Notes: a model not told the origin generated them from the letters alone. Shown: positions 7,765-16,672, counted from the first letter of the stretch. The stretch is DNA of 64,000 bases from Paenibacillus phytohabitans (GCF_013141775.1 NZ_WHOB01000093.1:186001-250000); one strand, 5' to 3'. Numbers and translations are program-made.

Positions 7765-8142
7765 CTCATACTTCAGAAGTGAAGCATTATCACCAGCAGT
7801 CACACCAATTCCCCTTTGTTCTACCGGGCAGTACCGCCTTCTCGAAATGGAGGGTGAAGAGTTTGTTCTGAACCCGCAAGCGGGTATAGAGGTCCCCCTT
7901 TAGTACACCATCAAATGTTTAACAAATCAACTCATCCGCCGGTGAAAAGGACTGAGAATCCTCTATTGCAGCAAATCAGCTGTATTCGTTGGCCAAACGG
8001 ACTCAAAATCCGTTAATTGACGGTTCACACCCCAGGCACTATATAGATTGAACAGGGAAAATTCCACTGCGGGGATTAGCCTTGGCTGCAGAGAATGTTT
8101 GACTTCCGGCCACTGTTAGGTTTGTATATATACCCGAACCAA
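7765..8142. other. Gene-free, repeat-like spacer
   Basis: No credible ORF. Contains a short dyad ACCCGC AA GCGGGT (about 7877-7890) and two related stretches with a period of about 51 bp, centred on GGACTGAGAATCC (about 7949) and GGACTCAAAATCC (about 8000). The look is of decayed intergenic repeats. No promoter was called. Confidence 0.5.
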
Positions 8143-8187
8143 AAACTCCCCCCGCCAGCCGCGAATCCGCAGTGACGGGGAGAGTTT
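8143..8187 (-). terminator. Terminator of the YceI-like gene
   Basis: GC-rich hairpin: AAACTCTCCCCGTC on the 5' arm pairs imperfectly with GGCGGGGGGAGTTT, followed by TTTTTGG on the minus strand. It lies 24 bp beyond the stop codon at 8211. Confidence 0.8.
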
Positions 8188-8210
8188 CTTATTAACAATC
8201 TAATCCTATA

Positions 8211-8927
8211 TTATTTGCTCAGTACAAGCTCCAGGCGGACCTCAAGGTTATTCTCGGTATCCAGCACAATCGAATGCGGATTGCTCATGCCGAAATCTTC
8301 AAAGGTAACCATGGTTGTGCCCGACAGCATGAGCTGTCCGCCGCTGTATACGGCTTGCGAGTCAAACGTAACATCCTTCTCTATCCCCTTGACTGTCAGC
8401 GTACCTTGGAGCTCAACCGGCACCGCGGTGCCCTCCTTCCATTCCGCAGGAAGCTCCGAGAAGGAACTCACGGTAAATGTGGACTCCGGGAACTCCGTCA
8501 CTGCCAGGAAGTCTGCCCCCTTGACATGCTCGTCCCGCTGGCCGTTGCCGGAATCCAGCGCACTCATCTCTACGGTTCCTTCGCCCGTCATCGAGCTGGC
8601 ATCCTCCAGATTCACATTCCAGGTTCCGGTAACGGAAGGGTCTACGAAGTTAACAGTTTCTTTGGAAGTTGTCACTGACCAGTAGACTTTGGACGTATCC
8701 GCAATGCTCCAGGCACCGTTCAGCTGCTCTGCCGTAACTGCAGCACCAGTCGCTGCCGCCGCGTTCGCAGTTCCCGCTTCCTGGGTTTCGGTTCCCTGAC
8801 TCTGCGCAGGAATAACAGATTCGATCTCAACATTATTGCCCAGGCTATTGTTAAGTAACATGAATGCTGTGATGGCTCCTGCGATAACGACTACGGCTGC
8901 GATTAAGGCGATTGTTTTCTTCTTCAT
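8211..8927 (-). CDS. Membrane-anchored YceI-like protein
   Basis: 238 residues from the ATG at 8927, which is preceded by GGAGGGAATAAG; a longer open frame upstream is chance. Residues 5-27 form a signal anchor (no lipobox), then a 40-residue low-complexity Ala/Thr/Gln linker, then a YceI lipocalin-like domain from about residue 75 (GTWNVNLEDASSMTGEG, GQRDEHVKGADFL, FPESTFTV, GTLTVKGIEKDVTFD). YceI proteins bind isoprenoid-like lipids; here it would be exposed outside the membrane. It diverges from the two-component operon at 9117. Confidence 0.85.
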   Translation of the reverse strand: MKKKTIALIAAVVVIAGAITAFMLLNNSLGNNVEIESVIPAQSQGTETQEAGTANAAAATGAAVTAEQLNGAWSIADTSKVYWSVTTSKETVNFVDPSVTGTWNVNLEDASSMTGEGTVEMSALDSGNGQRDEHVKGADFLAVTEFPESTFTVSSFSELPAEWKEGTAVPVELQGTLTVKGIEKDVTFDSQAVYSGGQLMLSGTTMVTFEDFGMSNPHSIVLDTENNLEVRLELVLSK

Positions 8928-9032
8928 CTTATTCCCTCCATCCAATTCTCTGTATGCCCTATTAGGCTTGGTTCCCATTCTAACAAAGCAATATGTCGGG
9001 AAGAAGTCAAAGCACACCGGCCCGCAGTATGG

Positions 9033-9038
9033 TAGAAT
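9033..9038 (+). promoter_or_regulatory. Extended -10 promoter element for the two-component operon
   Basis: TATGGTAGAAT gives an extended -10 (TGG TAGAAT), 79 bp before the ATG at 9117. No good -35 is visible. Confidence 0.4.
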
Positions 9039-9116
9039 TGTCGTAATTTTAACTAACACATAGCCGTAGCCCCGGGAGAAGCATTCCCCGCCGGGCCTGA
9101 GAAGGAGGCTGAATAG

Positions 9117-9797
9117 ATGAAATCCATTCTGATTGTTGAGGATGAGGAGGCGATTGCCCGGGTGCTCAGTGCTTATCTGCGAAAAGCGGGCTTCCACGTC
9201 ACCCGTGCCGCCGACGGCCGGAGTGCCCTGGAAGCCTTCGAGGTGGCGCCGCCCTCGCTGATCCTGCTTGATATTATGCTGCCGAACATGGACGGCTTCG
9301 AGCTGCTGGGACTGATCCGGGAGAAAAGCAGCTGTCCTGTCATTATGCTCACGGCCAGGGACGGCATCAATGACCGGCTGGCGGGACTGGACGGCGGGGC
9401 CGACGACTATATGTCGAAGCCGTTCATTCCCGAGGAGGTTGTCGCCCGCGTGAACGCGGTGCTGCGCCGCCCCTCGCAGTGGTCGGACGGCAGCCGCAAG
9501 CGCCATTTCGGCAGCCTGTTCATTGATTACTCTGCGCGCAGTGTGTTCTTGAACGGGGCTGAGGTCAGCCTTAGTCCGCGCGATATGTCCGTGCTGCTGT
9601 TCCTGGCCGAACGCCCGAATCAGATCTGCACCCGTGACCAGCTGCTGGAGCATGTGTGGGAAATGGATTACGAAGGAAGCGACCGGGCCGTTGACCTCTC
9701 CATTAAAAGACTGCGCCAGGCGCTCTCGCACTGGCCGGACAGCGAAGGAGAGATCCGTACCCTGAGAGGAACAGGTTATCAATTATGGACAACATGA
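9117..9797 (+). CDS. OmpR/PhoB-type response regulator
   Basis: 226 residues. The receiver domain has acidic pocket EDEE, phospho-acceptor Asp52 (LILLDIMLPNMDGF), LTARD and the switch Lys in YMSKPF. A C-terminal winged helix runs from about residue 130 (LSPRDMSVLLFLAERPN; DRAVDLSIKRLRQAL; IRTLRGTGYQL). GAAGGAGG lies before the ATG. Its stop overlaps the kinase start, so regulator and kinase are coupled. Confidence 0.93.
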   Translation: MKSILIVEDEEAIARVLSAYLRKAGFHVTRAADGRSALEAFEVAPPSLILLDIMLPNMDGFELLGLIREKSSCPVIMLTARDGINDRLAGLDGGADDYMSKPFIPEEVVARVNAVLRRPSQWSDGSRKRHFGSLFIDYSARSVFLNGAEVSLSPRDMSVLLFLAERPNQICTRDQLLEHVWEMDYEGSDRAVDLSIKRLRQALSHWPDSEGEIRTLRGTGYQLWTT

Positions 9798-11197
9798 ATA
9801 ACAGAACAAAGAAACCCACTTCGATCCTCTCCTACTGGACCGTCCGTTACCTGCTGATTATCAGTATCGGGCTGCTGCTGACGGCGCTGGTAACCTTCTG
9901 GTGGATTCAGCAGGAGGCGATGAACAACCGGATGCAGACCACCGGCCTGCTGGCCCAGGAGATTGCCGACCGCAGCGTCGGCACGGACGGACAGCTTGCC
10001 ATCACCCAGGGCCTCGACAAGCTGGTCGAAGACCGCAAGCGGTTCTTCAAGGTAGCCATGGAGATGTGCGTCATCATTACCGGACCTTCGGGCGAGCTGC
10101 TGTACTCCCAGCCTCCGCTGACGGATGAAGAGATGCGGCATAAGCTGAATGATACGCTGACGGATTCCCGCAGCCCGGAATTCAAGGCCGCCGCTGCGCA
10201 GATCCAGGGAGATCAGGGAACGCTCGGGCAGGTAATTGTCCTGCAGTCCAAACGTTCCCTGCGCCATATCCCGCAGGAAGAGATCACCTTCTTCTCGATC
10301 ATCATTGTCTTCCTGATTATCTTAAGCTGGCTGACGATCTACCTCTTGTCGATCAAGCTGGCCAAGCCGATTCAGCGGGTCGCTGCCGCTGCTGCACAGA
10401 TCAGCGGCGGCCAGTATAACATCGTGCTGGAGACCGGAGCCAAGGAGCGGGAAATCCATGAACTGCTGGTATCCTTCCAGGAGATGGCGGGCAAGCTGCA
10501 GCAGTTCGAGCAGTCCCGGGCCGTCATGCTGGCCGGAGTGTCCCATGAACTGAAGACCCCGGTCACCTCCATTAAAGGACTGCTTCATGCGGTCCGCGAG
10601 GGTGTGGTCGAGGGGGAGGAGGCCGGGGAGTTCCTGGGTATCGCCTTACTCGAAGCCGAGCGGCTGCAGCGCATGGTCGCGGATCTGCTCGACTATAACG
10701 CGCTGACAGCGGGCATTGTTGCTGTCCGTCATGATAGGCTGGAGGCCGCTCCGCTGCTGGAGGAAATCCTCTATCAATGGAAGCTGACCCAAGGGGAGGA
10801 TGTCTGCGAGCCCATTCTTCATCTGCCGGAGAGCCGGCTGTTTCTGCGGGGAGATCCGCTGCGTATCCAGCAGATTATCGTCAATCTGCTGAACAACAGC
10901 GTGCAGGCGAAGGCACAGGACCGCAAGCTTCAATTAACGCTGGAGCTTGCGGCCACGCCGCAGGGCAGCGCCGAAATTACGGTGACAGATAACGGATCGG
11001 GTATTCATCCGGAGAGCCGGGAGCTGATCTTCGAAGCCTTCTTCCGCAGCACTGCCAAGCAGAGCGTGCTGCGCGGACTCGGGCTTGGCCTGACCTTCAG
11101 CAGGCTGCTCGCCGAAGGCATGGGCGGCAGCCTTGAGCTGGGCAGCGCCCCGCCGCAGGGCTGCTCGTTCGTGCTGCGGCTGCCGCTTGCCGGTTGA
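9785..11197 (+). CDS. Sensor histidine kinase, HAMP-HisKA-HATPase
   Basis: 470 residues from 9785; an internal ATG at 9794 forms the usual ATGA overlap with the regulator stop and may be the true start. Helix 1 spans about residues 21-41, an extracytoplasmic loop of about 125 residues follows, and helix 2 spans about 168-190. A HAMP domain precedes the phospho-acceptor His254 in GVSHELKTPVTSIKG. ATPase boxes: N-box IIVNLLNNSVQAK, G1 VTDNGSGI, G2 GLGLGLTFS. The stimulus is unknown; the divergent YceI-like gene is a possible target. Confidence 0.93.
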   Translation: MDNMNNRTKKPTSILSYWTVRYLLIISIGLLLTALVTFWWIQQEAMNNRMQTTGLLAQEIADRSVGTDGQLAITQGLDKLVEDRKRFFKVAMEMCVIITGPSGELLYSQPPLTDEEMRHKLNDTLTDSRSPEFKAAAAQIQGDQGTLGQVIVLQSKRSLRHIPQEEITFFSIIIVFLIILSWLTIYLLSIKLAKPIQRVAAAAAQISGGQYNIVLETGAKEREIHELLVSFQEMAGKLQQFEQSRAVMLAGVSHELKTPVTSIKGLLHAVREGVVEGEEAGEFLGIALLEAERLQRMVADLLDYNALTAGIVAVRHDRLEAAPLLEEILYQWKLTQGEDVCEPILHLPESRLFLRGDPLRIQQIIVNLLNNSVQAKAQDRKLQLTLELAATPQGSAEITVTDNGSGIHPESRELIFEAFFRSTAKQSVLRGLGLGLTFSRLLAEGMGGSLELGSAPPQGCSFVLRLPLAG

Positions 11198-11256
11198 GCC
11201 GCTTAAGGGCCGGAGCAGTTCCGGCAGGCTATATAGTCCACTGCCCGCCGGCATGG

Positions 11257-11262
11257 TATAAT
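11257..11262 (+). promoter_or_regulatory. Extended -10 promoter for the 164-residue hypothetical gene
   Basis: ATGGTATAAT gives an extended -10 (TGG TATAAT), 33 bp before the ATG at 11295. Confidence 0.5.
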
Positions 11263-11294
11263 CAACTGACGAAAATGCGAACCGGAGGCTGCAT

Positions 11295-11789
11295 ATGCTT
11301 ACTTTTGAACAGAAATTAGCTATTCTTGATTCCTACCCCCAGCTGGAACGGCGGAATGTCTCGCTCGGACGGGTGAACTACCACTTCGAGGAGAGCCGGC
11401 ACGACAAGAAGACCGTCGCTTCCTATATCCACCCGAACGGCAACGGCTTCGTCTATGCCGGCCTGCTGCGGGGCTATGAGAGTGATGACAAAGGTCTGGT
11501 GAACATCAGAGATTATTCGGAAGCTGAGCTGCGGGAACTGGTGGATGCTTCGATTACGTCTCTATCCATGTTCATTCCCGATGCCCCTGCTCCGGCCAAA
11601 AGAAAGAAAAAAGCGCAGACTGGTGCTGAATCTCTATGGAAGAATGAGGATGGCCACACGCTGAGTCTAAGATTCGAGGAAGATCTGTGGTACCTCTATG
11701 CAGGTCTACAGCTGGAGATGGCCTTCGAAACCGTAGAAGAAGCCGAGGAGTATTTGGCGGAAGAGGGATTTGTCCGGGAACAGGAGTAA
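11295..11789 (+). CDS. Hypothetical protein, 164 residues
   Basis: Acidic soluble protein, no membrane segment or signal. The N-terminal half (residues 1-95: FEQKLAILDSYPQLERR, NYHFEESRHDKK, YIHPNGNGFVYAG) looks like a compact conserved domain; a basic linker (PAKRKKKAQ) at about 98-106 leads to a second small region (LWKNEDGHTLSLRFEEDLWYL) of beta-hairpin type. No family named with confidence. GAACCGGAGG precedes the ATG, and a terminator follows, so it is monocistronic. Confidence 0.7.
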   Translation: MLTFEQKLAILDSYPQLERRNVSLGRVNYHFEESRHDKKTVASYIHPNGNGFVYAGLLRGYESDDKGLVNIRDYSEAELRELVDASITSLSMFIPDAPAPAKRKKKAQTGAESLWKNEDGHTLSLRFEEDLWYLYAGLQLEMAFETVEEAEEYLAEEGFVREQE

Positions 11790-11833
11790 CTTCCTGATTA
11801 CCCGCCAGCTTCCCTGTAAGGTACATTCAACGC

Positions 11834-11876
11834 AAAGCCTGTAAACCGCATTTTATCTGCGGGATACAGGCTTTTT
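11834..11876 (+). terminator. Terminator after the 164-residue gene
   Basis: AAAGCCTGTA with CCGC pairs with GCGG and TACAGGCTTT, followed by TT. The stem is nearly symmetrical and could also work on the other strand. Confidence 0.8.
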
Positions 11877-11879
11877 AAA

Positions 11880-12057
11880 ATCCTGCCCATAATACAACAT
11901 CCCCTCGTAATCCTGGTATAATCGGAAATTGTTGCACAAAAGGCAGCATTCCTCTTCCCACATAGCGGTGAAGCGGGACAATTCTTGTATTTCATACAAC
12001 AATCTGTCCGAACACCCAGGGATTTAGGAAGTTAAGCTGTACTGCGTACAACAATTA
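11880..12057 (+). repeat. Dispersed 178-bp repeat, copy A
   Basis: Aligns along its length with the copies at 35831-36009 and 37304-37483. Shared blocks in order: ATCCTGC, AATACAACAT, AATTGTTG.ACAAAA.GCAGCAT, CAATTCTTGTAT, TACAACAAT, and a terminal CGTACAACA. This copy has stops and indels in the frame that is open in the other two. It lies directly after a terminator. Confidence 0.85.
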
Positions 12058-12225
12058 AGCCCATTAAGCCTAAACCCTGTGAAACTTAAGAAATTCAGGT
12101 TCTCCCGCCAACGAATCCGGTATGGGCGGTTTATGTCTTTGGCAAATTTATAGTATTTATAGGGCAACCCCCTTATACTATAGCCAATGCTATGATATCC
12201 ATATTTTTCTTAAGGAGGATGAGCA

Positions 12226-12966
12226 ATGAACAATCCGGAAGGCGGAGCTCCCTTTACGAATCCCGGAGGGCCTAATCCAGATAACGGGCAACCGCAGCCC
12301 CAGCGCAGAACATCCGGGCAATGGGACAATCTGCTCCATGATGAACGCGTCAGGCAGGCTAAGCACGTCAGCAAACAGTACTGGGGATTTTTCTTGAGTG
12401 CTCTAACCCGTCCTTACAGTACGATGAAAGAGGTCCAGGCCGCCCAATTGCTGAACAGTCTGATTACAATGGGACTGACGGCAATACTGTCAGCACTATA
12501 TTTTCTCACCTGGTTCATTAAATGGGATATCTCGCCAATCATAGGACCCGGATTTCTGAAGCCGCTTCTATTAACGGCTGCAGGAATTGCCGTTGGCTGC
12601 GGGACTACTTATGCCGCACTCCGGCTGGAAAAAGTCAGCTTCGATCTCAAGCTGCTGATCGCAAGATTCGGCACTCTGCTCGTTCCCGCTGTAGCGTTGC
12701 TGGTTCTGGCTATCCTGTCGCTGATCCTCAGCCTGTATTCCTTCTCGGTTCTCCTGCTTATCCTGTCATTTCTCTTCGTCTTTGTCAGCATCAACACCGT
12801 GGCGTTTCAGTATCCGCTTAACACCTCCAACCGCGGAATCGATACCCTGTACCTGATTGCTACCGCAAATGTCGCAACCGGATATATATTCTACAAGCTG
12901 ATAATGTCGGTATTGGCCGGAGCGGCCTACGGACTGTTCAACAGTATGTCCCCCTTTGGCCTGTAA
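12226..12966 (+). CDS. YIP1-like multi-pass membrane protein
   Basis: 246 residues. A Pro/Gly/Asn-rich cytoplasmic N-terminus of about 30 residues precedes a short amphipathic region (SKQYWGFFLSALTRPYSTM), the motif often seen at the entry of YIP1/YIF1-like proteins. Five hydrophobic segments follow (about residues 72-94, 106-126, 142-166, 168-190, 205-235). Function unknown. TTAAGGAGGATGAGCA gives a strong ribosome site. It converges on the lipoprotein gene at 13052 with a shared terminator. Confidence 0.7.
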   Translation: MNNPEGGAPFTNPGGPNPDNGQPQPQRRTSGQWDNLLHDERVRQAKHVSKQYWGFFLSALTRPYSTMKEVQAAQLLNSLITMGLTAILSALYFLTWFIKWDISPIIGPGFLKPLLLTAAGIAVGCGTTYAALRLEKVSFDLKLLIARFGTLLVPAVALLVLAILSLILSLYSFSVLLLILSFLFVFVSINTVAFQYPLNTSNRGIDTLYLIATANVATGYIFYKLIMSVLAGAAYGLFNSMSPFGL

Positions 12967-12993
12967 TCATGTAATCAGCATTTCCCCTGACCA

Positions 12994-13026
12994 AACAGGA
13001 GGACCCGGTGTACGGGTCCTCCTGTT
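12994..13026. terminator. Perfect hairpin between convergent genes
   Basis: AACAGGAGGACCCG, loop GTGTA, CGGGTCCTCCTGTT: a 14-bp perfect stem between the stops at 12966 and 13052. The T-tract is weak on both sides, but the position fits a bidirectional terminator. Confidence 0.75.
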
Positions 13027-13051
13027 CTGCCTGTTCTTTAATTGGGGCCGG

Positions 13052-13954
13052 TTACTGGGTTGCCGGCATTTGAGCCTCTTGCGCCTCCAGAGCTTCCTGC
13101 GGAACCTTGATCTCCGTGATTTTGTTATGTTCGCTAATGGTTGCCTTCATCTTCATATCCATCGAGACGGTCTGTTCACCGCTGCTCATATCCATGACCA
13201 GATTAACATCCGATGAAGTCGGGAAATAAGTCTTCTTGTCCACGGTGTAAGCGATGTTCATGCTCTTGATATTCATCTGCTCCATCATCGCAGTCATCTG
13301 GCTGTCTACACTTCCGCTCTGGTTCAGATAGCTCTTCGCCAGATTCTTCACTTCTTCGCCCGATACTTCAGCTGTTATCAGATAATTGTCACCTTCCTCG
13401 GTGATTTTCGTCTGGTCAGCAATTTGGTTGAACTGCTCCAGCTGCTTCTCAGGATTTGCAGACTGCTGCATGGCAGCGGTCAACTGCTCAGTCATCGCAG
13501 CCGGCATCTTAACCCACTGCCCGTTCGTCAGCGAGAAGAAGCCGTCTGCGGTTACGTACTGCTCCATCTTCTGTTCTCCCTGGCCTGCCAGAGTCATAAC
13601 GATCTCCTGATGCATTTCCAGCGGATCTTTAGTATATTCAGCGTTCACTGCCATCTCAATGGCCTGTTCCTGATTGGTTTCGCCCTGCTTCACCACCATA
13701 TTCTGCTGAATTTGCGAGTTCATGGCGAAGCTCTTCAATTCTGATTGTGCAGCAGCCGTCTTCTGCAGCAGTTCCTCCAGAGCCGGAACGCCGGCGGATG
13801 TCTGTTCGGCTGGGGCTGTAGTGGCGGTTGTACCGGCAGTTGCTGCCGGGGCTTCAGAAGCATCAGCAGCCGGCTGAGCCGTTTCATTGTTGCCGCATGC
13901 GGTTAAGGCAGCAGACAGAATAACCCCCATGAATAATGCAGTCCATTTTCTCAA
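13052..13954 (-). CDS. Lipoprotein, DUF6612-like
   Basis: 300 residues. The start is a TTG at 13954 with AGGAGG 8 bp upstream. Signal peptide with lipobox LTAC (Cys20), then a 35-residue Ala/Thr-rich linker. The remaining domain (LKSFAMNSQIQQNM, KDPLEMHQEIVMTLAG, EQYVTADGFFSLTNGQWVKM, VDKKTYFPTSSDVNLVMDM) matches the repeating pattern of LolA/LppX-like folds seen in DUF6612-type Firmicute lipoproteins. It would sit on the outer face of the membrane. Role unknown; monocistronic and divergent from the amidase. Confidence 0.8.
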   Translation of the reverse strand: MRKWTALFMGVILSAALTACGNNETAQPAADASEAPAATAGTTATTAPAEQTSAGVPALEELLQKTAAAQSELKSFAMNSQIQQNMVVKQGETNQEQAIEMAVNAEYTKDPLEMHQEIVMTLAGQGEQKMEQYVTADGFFSLTNGQWVKMPAAMTEQLTAAMQQSANPEKQLEQFNQIADQTKITEEGDNYLITAEVSGEEVKNLAKSYLNQSGSVDSQMTAMMEQMNIKSMNIAYTVDKKTYFPTSSDVNLVMDMSSGEQTVSMDMKMKATISEHNKITEIKVPQEALEAQEAQMPATQ

Positions 13955-14164
13955 GTTGTAATCCTCCTAATCGTTATTGGCAAGATGTGTGAGTGCATGT
14001 CAACTATTAACCACAGGAGATACGCCTCTAACATTTCTTTCAGAACTAACATGGACTGTAAGAGTAACCCGGACAGCAAAAACAACACTATGAAGACAGG
14101 GAAAACTATGGTTAGATGAAGGAGAAAACCTAAAAAACCTAGAGGGAAAGAAGCGTGAACCCGC

Positions 14165-15622
14165 ATGAGTTTTGAAATCGTAGAGGCTACCCTACCGGAG
14201 ATTCAGGCCGCTCTGGATTCCGGAGAAATCACTTCCAGACAATTAGTCCTTATGTATCTTGAACGCATTGCAGATCATGACAAAAACGGCCTGACGATCA
14301 ATTCCGTGCTGGAGATTAATCCGGATGCGCTGTTCATCGCTGAATCCCTGGACGTGGAACGACAGCTTCAGGGGCCCCGGGGACCGCTGCACGGTATACC
14401 GGTATTGCTGAAGGACAATATCAACACAGGGGATAAAATGCATACCAGTGCGGGTTCGCTGGCTTTGGCGGATTCCTTTGCGCAGGAGGATGCCTTCATT
14501 GTTACCAGGCTGCGCGAAGCCGGGGCGATCATTATGGGCAAGGCCAACATGACGGAATTCGCCAATTTCATGACGAACGGCATGCCCTCAGGCTTCAGCT
14601 CCCGGGGCGGTCAGGTGCTTAACCCTTACAATATCTCCACGCCGACAGGCGGCTCCAGCGCCGGATCTGCAGTGGCGGTTGCCTGCAATTTCTGCGCCGT
14701 GTCCGTAGGAACGGAAACCTCGGGCTCGATCCTCAATCCCGGCAACCTTGGATCGGTCATCGGCATCAAGCCTACTGTGGGAATGATCAGCCGCTCCGGC
14801 ATTCTTCCGCTCTCCAATACGCAGGATACCGCCGGACCTATGGCGAGAACCGTCCGCGATGCTGTACTTCTGCTGAATGCCCTGCTTGGACAGGACGACA
14901 GCGATGCCTCAATGGGTACGAATACAGGCAGACTGCATGCGGATTATACGGTCTTCCTCGATGCAGACGGCCTGAAGGGTGCGCGTATCGGGATTCCGCG
15001 GGATTATTATTTCGAGGAGCTTACAGACGAACAGCTCGCGCTGTTCAATGCCTCAGTGGACAGAATGCGCGAGCTCGGGGCGACCATTATTGATCCGGCA
15101 GAGATTACAACTGCACGGGAGATCAGTTATTCCTCTGTAGTGCTGAATGAATTCAAGCTCTCACTTAACGCCTATTTGGCAAAACTGGGCCCGGGCGCTC
15201 CCATGCGAACCCTGAAGGATATCATTGACTTCAATCATGCCCATCCGGTAGAAACACTGAAGTTCGGGCAAGCCACCCTGCTGGATGCCGAATACACAAC
15301 CTCCGGCACCCTCACGGAGCCGCAGTATCTGCGCGACCGTGCGACGGATCTGCGGCTCTGCAAGGAACTGGGTATCGATGCGACTATGCGGGAGCATCAG
15401 CTGGATGTCCTCTTGTTCCCGGCTGACTTCGGTGCAAGAATTACGTCCAGAGCCGGTTATCCGTCTATCGTAGTACCATCAGGATACACCTCAGCCGGTG
15501 CTCCCTTTGGCGTCACCTTCTCGGCACGGGCCTATGAGGAACCGGTGCTCATCCGGCTGGCTTATGCCTACGAGCAGAATTACAAGGTCCGCAAGGCGCC
15601 TTCGCTGCAGAGCTTCATCTAA
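14165..15622 (+). CDS. Amidase signature family hydrolase
   Basis: 485 residues, full length. The Ser-cisSer-Lys triad is visible: Lys83 in VLLKDNI, Ser164 in TGGSSAGSAVA, and nucleophile Ser188 in GTETSGSILNPG, with spacing equal to characterised members. The C-terminal part (LLFPADFGARITSRAGYPSIVVPSG) is complete. No signal peptide, so it acts in the cytoplasm on an unknown amide; it lacks GatB/GatC neighbours, so it is not the Glu-tRNA amidotransferase subunit. The ribosome site (AGAGGGAAAG) is weak and distant. Confidence 0.92.
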   Translation: MSFEIVEATLPEIQAALDSGEITSRQLVLMYLERIADHDKNGLTINSVLEINPDALFIAESLDVERQLQGPRGPLHGIPVLLKDNINTGDKMHTSAGSLALADSFAQEDAFIVTRLREAGAIIMGKANMTEFANFMTNGMPSGFSSRGGQVLNPYNISTPTGGSSAGSAVAVACNFCAVSVGTETSGSILNPGNLGSVIGIKPTVGMISRSGILPLSNTQDTAGPMARTVRDAVLLLNALLGQDDSDASMGTNTGRLHADYTVFLDADGLKGARIGIPRDYYFEELTDEQLALFNASVDRMRELGATIIDPAEITTAREISYSSVVLNEFKLSLNAYLAKLGPGAPMRTLKDIIDFNHAHPVETLKFGQATLLDAEYTTSGTLTEPQYLRDRATDLRLCKELGIDATMREHQLDVLLFPADFGARITSRAGYPSIVVPSGYTSAGAPFGVTFSARAYEEPVLIRLAYAYEQNYKVRKAPSLQSFI

Positions 15623-15640
15623 AATTTCCTTGTAAGCCGC

Positions 15641-15961
15641 CTACTCGGCGGCTATGCCCATGTGCCTGTTGCCTTCATGGGACAGGCCCCAGGTGCGTAG
15701 TTCATAGCTGCGGATACCTGACAGTACATAAGGGTCCCGCCCGGCAATCTCAGCTGCCTCTTCACGGGAAGCGGCGCGGATAATGACCATTCCGCCGGGA
15801 CTGTCACTGAAGGGACCGCACAGCACCAGCTGTCCGCTGCGCTCCAGCTCCTGCAGATGTCTGACATGCGCCCGGATGATATCCATATCTCTGCGGTCCT
15901 GTGCAGTCGGGCTCAGCAATATTACATAACAAATATCCTCTTCAGCCTGCTTTTCACTCAA
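15641..15961 (-). CDS. YCII-related domain protein
   Basis: 106 residues read from a TTG at 15961, chosen because GGAGGAG lies 6-8 bp upstream; a longer frame to 16030 overlaps the upstream gene. The conserved features are ICYVILLSPTAQDRRD, HVRHLQELERSGQLVLCGPF, GGMVIIRAASREEAAEIAGRDPY (quoted in parts) with the His and Asp expected of the YCII ferredoxin-like fold. Function unknown in general. It follows the YpsA-like gene by 13 bp. Confidence 0.8.
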   Translation of the reverse strand: MSEKQAEEDICYVILLSPTAQDRRDMDIIRAHVRHLQELERSGQLVLCGPFSDSPGGMVIIRAASREEAAEIAGRDPYVLSGIRSYELRTWGLSHEGNRHMGIAAE

Positions 15962-15974
15962 CCTGCTCTCCTCC

Positions 15975-16532
15975 TCATTCGTAACCGCGCTGGCTCTCTT
16001 CGTCGGCAATGTTCTGAATCTCCTCGGCATGCATCAGATAGAGTTCATAATCACCTTCAGCGTGCAGCTTCATTGCCCGTTCCTTGGTGAATTTCACACT
16101 GCCTTCCGCAGCATCCTCATCGTAGAACAGCAGAATCCCGTCGCTTTTGCGGAACAGCAGATCATCTCTCGCCCTGAACTGCCAGCTGCCATCATAGGGT
16201 GCATTGCTCACAGCTCCGTAGTAGTCTGCTCCGGCAATAATACGGCGGTATTCATTCTGCTTCTCTTCCTTCCACTTCTCTTCCGGGGCGGCATGGGCTG
16301 TAATAATCCCCAGCTTCAGTCCGGGGTATTGCCGTTTCAGCTCGAGCACAACCTCGCAGGCCCATAGATCGACGCCGTATTGGCCGGGAGTGATAACCCA
16401 CTCTACCCCCTCTTCTATCAGCGGAGCGAGCCGGTTGGCGAGCGCCTTCTTAATATAAGGAATACCCTGATGTTTGCTGTCGTAAATCCCGAGCTCATGC
16501 GCGCGGTAGCCTGTTACCAGTAAGGTTTTCAT
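15975..16532 (-). CDS. ypsA: YpsA-like SLOG-family protein (DUF1273)
   Basis: 185 residues from the ATG at 16532 (GGAAAGAGGC lies just upstream); an extra nine codons to 16559 are possible. The SLOG nucleotide-binding fold is indicated by KTLLVTGYRAHELGIYD at the start, EGVEWVITPGQYGVDLWACEV and the closing DGILLFYDEDAAEGSVKF. B. subtilis YpsA influences cell division; the ligand is thought to be a nucleotide or sugar derivative. Operon with the YCII gene. Confidence 0.88.
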   Translation of the reverse strand: MKTLLVTGYRAHELGIYDSKHQGIPYIKKALANRLAPLIEEGVEWVITPGQYGVDLWACEVVLELKRQYPGLKLGIITAHAAPEEKWKEEKQNEYRRIIAGADYYGAVSNAPYDGSWQFRARDDLLFRKSDGILLFYDEDAAEGSVKFTKERAMKLHAEGDYELYLMHAEEIQNIADEESQRGYE

Positions 16533-16672
16533 GTGCTGCCTCTTTCCTGAACGCTTCATTCCTGTTCTCTGTCATATCCACTCTATTATGCATTATATAA
16601 CATTTCACCAAGCGAAACTTCCGGGAAAGCTCTGCCTAACTTTAAGCTTGCTTTCAGGAGCATCTGATATAT

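Noticed and set aside
7940..8025. Two tRNA-Leu-like anticodon stem-loops (GGACTGAGAATCC and GGACTCAAAATCC)
   Set aside because: The stems and loops look right, but there is no acceptor stem, D arm or proper T arm around either, and the two sit about 51 bp apart as members of a repeat.
8928..9782. N-terminal extension of the YceI-like frame to a 523-residue protein
   Set aside because: It runs antisense through the response regulator gene, while a good ribosome site marks the ATG at 8927.
13951..14166. 71-codon hydrophobic ORF on the minus strand ahead of the DUF6612-like lipoprotein gene
   Set aside because: No ribosome site at its ATG, and it fills the promoter region between two divergent genes.
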